This document shows positions 15,707 to 18,413 of a stretch of 18,413 nt of DNA, in pieces (position 1 is the stretch's first letter; each line of letters begins with the position of its first letter). The translations under genes and the position numbers were made by a program. The stretch comes from an uncultured bacterium (GTDB lineage Bacteria > Cloacimonadota > Cloacimonadia > Cloacimonadales > Cloacimonadaceae): NCBI GenBank assembly GCA_937960795.1, contig CALGPA010000026.1, positions 1-18,413 of the forward strand. Direction: 5' to 3'. A model generated the notes under the pieces. It was not told the DNA's origin. It did no database searches and was given only the letters and a program-made list of their open reading frames with translations.

Positions 15707-15722
15707 TCGTTTTTTTATCAGG
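15702..15722. promoter_or_regulatory. Inverted repeat CCTGAT / ATCAGG before the TetR gene
   Basis: Six-base perfect arms (15702-15707 and 15717-15722) flank a 9-base T-rich spacer that includes the end of the methyltransferase stop region. Downstream, TATCAT (15734-15739) is a possible -10 for the TetR gene, with the T-run near its -35 position. It could be an operator for autoregulation, or a weak terminator-like hairpin, although no T-run follows the 3' arm. Confidence 0.3.
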
Positions 15723-15764
15723 TTTGGATAGTTTATCATTATGAATTTACACGGGAGCAGATAA

Positions 15765-16367
15765 GTGAAAGCAAAACGACAAGCAAATAGAAAAAGTAAG
15801 AAGCAACAGATCTTGGAAAAAGCCATTGAGGTCTTTGCTCATGGTGGATCCAATCAGACCACCATTGCCGACATCGCCAAGAAAGCAAACATAGCCCAGG
15901 GAACCATTTACGTATACTTTGAGAGCAAGGGAGACCTCCTTAATGAATGTTTGCAGGAGATTGTAGATCCGGTCATCAAAGGCATCATAAGCGCCACAAA
16001 AGACATCGATGATCCTATGGACAGACTCTATGAGTTCTTTATCCAGCACATCACTCTTGTAAAGGAGAAACCCTATATAGCCAGATTTCTCTGCATGGAA
16101 GCCAGACAGCACGAAGAGTTTTATGCCAAATATCCAGATTTTAATCCCCTAAAACAGTATCTGGATTATGTAAAAAATACTACCGAGGAGGCTATCGCGG
16201 TTGGGCGTATCAGGGCTCTGGATGCAGAAGCTTTTTCCTATCTCATAGTGGGAGCCATGGATCTGGTCATGAGCCAATGGTTTACAAACCCCGGAAACAT
16301 CGATATCAGCTTCCTGGCTACCAGCATTCGAGACATTATCCGCCATGGCACTCTTCCCCCTGATTAG
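15765..16367 (+). CDS. TetR/AcrR-family transcriptional regulator
   Basis: The 200-residue product has a basic N-terminus and the TetR DNA-binding domain at about 12-58: KKQQILEKAIEVFAHGG, TTIADIAKKANIAQGTIYVY with the recognition helix, then FESKGDLL. Residues 70-200 form the helical ligand and dimer domain, which diverges between members, so the inducer is unknown. It starts with GTG at 15765, preceded by GGGAG with a 7-base gap. Its end overlaps the next gene, a predicted outer-membrane barrel, by 23 bases, so it is probably the regulator of the barrel and deacetylase genes it is co-transcribed with, acting mainly as a repressor as family members do. A candidate palindromic operator lies upstream at 15702-15722. 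Confidence 0.92.
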   Translation: MKAKRQANRKSKKQQILEKAIEVFAHGGSNQTTIADIAKKANIAQGTIYVYFESKGDLLNECLQEIVDPVIKGIISATKDIDDPMDRLYEFFIQHITLVKEKPYIARFLCMEARQHEEFYAKYPDFNPLKQYLDYVKNTTEEAIAVGRIRALDAEAFSYLIVGAMDLVMSQWFTNPGNIDISFLATSIRDIIRHGTLPPD

Positions 16368-17391
16368 GCTGCATCTCCCCAAAATCTTACTGATTTGTCT
16401 TATTGGGATTACAAGCAGACTTTCAGCCCATGAGGTCCCTCTGCTCGTGATTTGGCAATCTCAAAATAGCATCAAATATGATGCAAATCAAAGCCAAAAA
16501 GAATACGCTTGGGATCAATCCTATCGAGCACAGATAGATATTGATGATCTTCGGCTCCGGGATGCCATCCTCAATCTCAGCATGGACACTATGGAGCTTT
16601 TCACCGAGCCTCGCCTGCGCCTAAGAGAGCTTTCAATCGGATGCAAATTGGATGATTGGCTCATCGAAGCCGGCAGCAGAGAGCATGGTTATGGGGGGAC
16701 TTTTGTAATAGATAATCTGGCAAATCTAAACTATGATTCTGAGAGATATTACTTTAAGAGTATACGCCTAAACTACCTTAATATAAGCCATATAAAGCCC
16801 ATGAGCATAACCGGGATTGACATTGGCGGCAATATCCACAATCAAGCCAGCTTGCGAGTTTCACACAAGCAGTCGATCAAGCCGGCCACGCTTACCCTCA
16901 GCCAAGATTTTCGCGCCAAAGACAGTCAGCGCCGATACCCCGTATCCATTAGCTCAATTGATCTTGCTATCCATCCTCAAAGCCTGGGATACAGCAGCAA
17001 AAATACTGCCCTGTTTGCATATCATCCCCTCTGGAACTCAATTGAAAGCGAACAGGAGTTCTATCTGCAAAGCGAACACAGCTTTAGGCTCATGCCTGGC
17101 AGCTTTCTCCACGCCGGATTAAGCTATGCCAACCGACTCCATGCACCATCTAAGATTCAGCGTGTATCGGCAGCATATCAACAAGACATTCGCAGCTTTA
17201 GCTTCATCACGATGGCTGAGCTTTCCACTATAGAAACACATGATATATGGCAATACCGCCTCGCCCTAAACCATCACCTCTCTGAAGACAGCTCATTGGG
17301 ACTGCTCTATGAACACTCGCGATATCAAAGCTCGGATTCTCGGCATCGGCTGGCTCTGCTGCTTGATTTTCGTTTTGATCTTACAAACTAG
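16345..17391 (+). CDS. Hypothetical exported protein, predicted outer-membrane beta-barrel
   Basis: I do not recognise the family. The 348-residue product has a signal peptide (about 1-28, basic start, hydrophobic core, cleavage after RLSA). The mature part is dominated by alternating polar and hydrophobic stretches separated by short turns, for example YRAQIDIDDLRLRDAILNLS, WQYRLALNHHL, SSLGLLYEHSRY and HRLALLLDFRFDL at the C-terminus. This is what an outer-membrane barrel looks like; there are no helical membrane segments after the signal. The single plausible start, ATG 16345, lies inside the TetR gene (23-base overlap) with no clear ribosome site, implying coupled translation. The 3' end overlaps the deacetylase lipoprotein gene by 83 bases. 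Its pairing with a NodB lipoprotein suggests a porin or exporter for a modified polysaccharide, which is inference. Confidence 0.75.
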   Translation: MALFPLIRLHLPKILLICLIGITSRLSAHEVPLLVIWQSQNSIKYDANQSQKEYAWDQSYRAQIDIDDLRLRDAILNLSMDTMELFTEPRLRLRELSIGCKLDDWLIEAGSREHGYGGTFVIDNLANLNYDSERYYFKSIRLNYLNISHIKPMSITGIDIGGNIHNQASLRVSHKQSIKPATLTLSQDFRAKDSQRRYPVSISSIDLAIHPQSLGYSSKNTALFAYHPLWNSIESEQEFYLQSEHSFRLMPGSFLHAGLSYANRLHAPSKIQRVSAAYQQDIRSFSFITMAELSTIETHDIWQYRLALNHHLSEDSSLGLLYEHSRYQSSDSRHRLALLLDFRFDLTN

Positions 17392-18070
17392 CTTCTCAGG
17401 CTGTAGTCTCATGGACGACAATCCTGGTGAACCGCTAAAACTGGTCTTCACATTTGATGATGGACACCATAGCATCTATGATCGGGCGTTTCCCATCATG
17501 CAAGACTATGGCTTTCGGGGAACAAACTTTGTCAATAGCGGCTTAATAGGTGGACAGGGAATGATGAGCTGGGATCAAATCAGGGAGATGGAACACATCT
17601 ACAACTGGGAAACAGGAGCCCACACTCTAAATCATGAGGATCTCACGCAGATGAATCTTGGGGACGCCATTGCCAATATTGAAGCTGACAAACAGAATCT
17701 CAGGGACCAAGGCCTCAACCCCGTATCGTTTGCTCTTCCCAAAGGCCAAGCGCCTTATGATCTATATCCCACACTTATGAATCTCTTTGACTATCTTCGT
17801 GGCAGCAGTGATTTTGCAATGCATCGTCCCATCAATCGCTATGCCTTGGGATACCTTCCCTATCAAAGCAAATGGAGCGCTGACCTCATCAAAGCCCGCA
17901 TCTTGCGAGGCATAGCGAATTCCGAAGATCTCATCATCATCGGTTTTCATAGATTTGATGACGACGAGGATATCTTTCCGGATTCTTGCTCAAGCTCAGT
18001 GTTTCGCGAGATACTCGATTTTGTGGATTCTCTGAAGCTGGATGTGATTCCGCTAAATGAGGCATTTTGA
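17309..18070 (+). CDS. Polysaccharide deacetylase (NodB/CE4-like) lipoprotein
   Basis: The 253-residue product has a hydrophobic signal segment (about 11-28) ending in a lipobox FSGC with C32, so it is a predicted lipoprotein. The NodB domain follows: VFTFDDGHHS with D50 and D51 (catalytic base and metal ligand), GAHTLNHEDL with metal ligands H105 and H109, and a late IIGFHRF whose His fits the final catalytic motif. Motif 3 reads FALPKGQ, without the usual Arg of R-x-P-Y/F, as in some divergent members. Expected role: removal of N- or O-acetyl groups from a cell-surface or exported glycan in the periplasm. The ATG at 17309 lies 83 bases inside the upstream barrel gene, unusually deep; a partial ribosome site (GGGA) is 7 bases upstream, and no later start would keep the lipoprotein signal intact. 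Confidence 0.87.
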   Translation: MNTRDIKARILGIGWLCCLIFVLILQTSFSGCSLMDDNPGEPLKLVFTFDDGHHSIYDRAFPIMQDYGFRGTNFVNSGLIGGQGMMSWDQIREMEHIYNWETGAHTLNHEDLTQMNLGDAIANIEADKQNLRDQGLNPVSFALPKGQAPYDLYPTLMNLFDYLRGSSDFAMHRPINRYALGYLPYQSKWSADLIKARILRGIANSEDLIIIGFHRFDDDEDIFPDSCSSSVFREILDFVDSLKLDVIPLNEAF

Positions 18071-18096
18071 TTCTGTTGGGATGCTCGAAGATTTTC

Positions 18097-18125
18097 TTGA
18101 CATCAAATGCCACTACAAAGATTTT
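18097..18125 (+). promoter_or_regulatory. Candidate promoter of the tRNA gene
   Basis: TTGACA (18097-18102) is a perfect -35 box, with 17 bases to GATTTT (18120-18125), a poor -10. The position, about 11 bases before the mature tRNA 5' end, fits a tRNA promoter. The match to the -10 is weak, and organisms of the FCB group may use other -10 forms. Confidence 0.3.
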
Positions 18126-18135
18126 GATTCCACGA

Positions 18136-18211
18136 GCGGGCATAGCTCAGTTGGTAGAGCATTAGCTTCCCAAGCTGAGGGTCGCGGGTTCGAGTCCCGT
18201 TGCCCGCTCCA
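18136..18211 (+). tRNA. tRNA-Gly (anticodon CCC)
   Basis: A 76-base cloverleaf with encoded CCA. Acceptor stem GCGGGCA (18136-18142) pairs with TGCCCGC (18201-18207), discriminator T. D arm GCTC/GAGC; anticodon stem TTAGC/GCTGA with loop TTCCCAA giving anticodon CCC, which reads the GGG glycine codon; T stem GCGGG/CCCGT with loop TTCGAGT. A run of eight T follows the CCA and could help termination. Confidence 0.95.
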
Positions 18212-18294
18212 TTTTTTTTCTGCATCAATTGGCGTGATATGGCATAGAGGCATGAGAAACTTGAGCGACTCGCATTTTTTTGGGGACCCCGAAG

Positions 18295-18367
18295 CTAAGC
18301 GCAGCAAAGATGATAGCCGGTGGTTTCAGCCACCGGCAAAATGTAAACTGAAGCTTGAGGTGCTTAG
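18295..18367. repeat. Intergenic palindromic element with GCCGGTGG hairpin
   Basis: GCCGGTGG (18316-18323) and CCACCGGC (18330-18337) form a perfect 8-base stem with a 6-base loop TTTCAG. It is enclosed by a weaker outer inverted pair, CTAAGC (18295-18300) and GCTTAG (18362-18367). No coding sequence spans it. The form is that of a REP-like or small structured intergenic repeat; copy number elsewhere is unknown from one window. Confidence 0.5.
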
Positions 18368-18370
18368 ATG

Positions 18371-18410
18371 GATTCCGGATACACTCCGCTGCGCTCCGTG
18401 TTCCGGAATG
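18371..18410. repeat. Long imperfect palindrome at the right edge (ATTCCGGA type)
   Basis: ATTCCGGA (18372-18379) and TCCGGAAT (18402-18409) are exact inverted arms. Just inside, ACAC and GTGT also pair, and the centre is a GC-rich self-complementary segment built on CTCCGCTGCGCTCCG. This is the pattern of a dispersed hairpin repeat rather than a terminator, since no T-run is present within the window. The element may extend past the right edge. Confidence 0.5.
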
Positions 18411-18413
18411 ACT

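Noticed and set aside
18113..18307. Minus-strand 64-codon reading frame across the tRNA
   Set aside because: Its middle reads RDSNPRPSAWEANALPTE, the well-known false protein produced by translating the antisense of a tRNA gene. The tRNA explains the sequence.
18136..18413. tRNA-Gly as an integration site for a mobile element
   Set aside because: No integrase, no repeated tRNA 3' end and no phage genes are present in the window; the downstream repeats alone do not show integration.

Overview
The window looks like a chromosomal stretch of a diderm (two-membrane) bacterium. It encodes a patatin-POTRA-beta-barrel outer-membrane protein, an EnvC-type cell-division factor, a second predicted outer-membrane barrel, a lipoprotein, and DAP/lysine synthesis through DapD. 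The secreted CPYC thioredoxin-fold protein at the left edge, the overall gene style and the YrdC-phosphatase fusion would suit the FCB group, perhaps Cloacimonadota. That placement is inference from memory, not a database result. There are no transposases, phage genes, integrases or CRISPR arrays, so most of the window is ordinary housekeeping sequence in tight operons. No gene-free stretch exceeds 300 bases. The two longest are 279-432, which holds divergent promoters, and 18212-18413, which holds repeats.

Layout. (1) 1-278, minus: start of a secreted thioredoxin-like gene running off the left edge. (2) 433-1590, plus: a dGTPase-family dNTP triphosphohydrolase, convergent with the next block at a 3-base gap. 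(3) 1594-14865, minus: a 13-kb same-strand chain of eleven genes, read right to left. It holds a PHP phosphoesterase, a membrane protein with a PH-like domain, a MalY/PatB PLP enzyme, dapD, a class I aminotransferase (DapC candidate) and a YtcJ-like amidohydrolase. After a 91-base gap come an EnvC-like degenerate M23 protein, a YrdC + low-molecular-weight phosphatase fusion, purL, a LiaF-like membrane protein and a PlpD-like type Vd patatin. Stops and starts overlap or touch at most joints (ATGA at 10456-10459 and 12346-12349, TAA|ATG at 6557/6554). (4) 14936-18070, plus: a SAM methyltransferase, a TetR regulator, a predicted outer-membrane beta-barrel and a NodB-family deacetylase lipoprotein; the last three overlap. 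(5) 18136-18211, plus: tRNA-Gly(CCC), followed by a short intergenic region carrying two palindromic, repeat-like elements.

How the genes fit together. dapD with a neighbouring aminotransferase gives two consecutive steps of the succinylase DAP pathway; the amidohydrolase sits where a desuccinylase would be useful. The EnvC, LiaF-like and patatin genes share an envelope theme although purL and the YrdC-phosphatase fusion lie between them. The most intriguing candidate for an undescribed system is the TetR / barrel / deacetylase-lipoprotein trio. It resembles, in architecture only, a reduced PgaA-PgaB pair for modifying and exporting a polysaccharide. The YrdC-phosphatase fusion is the second most interesting item.
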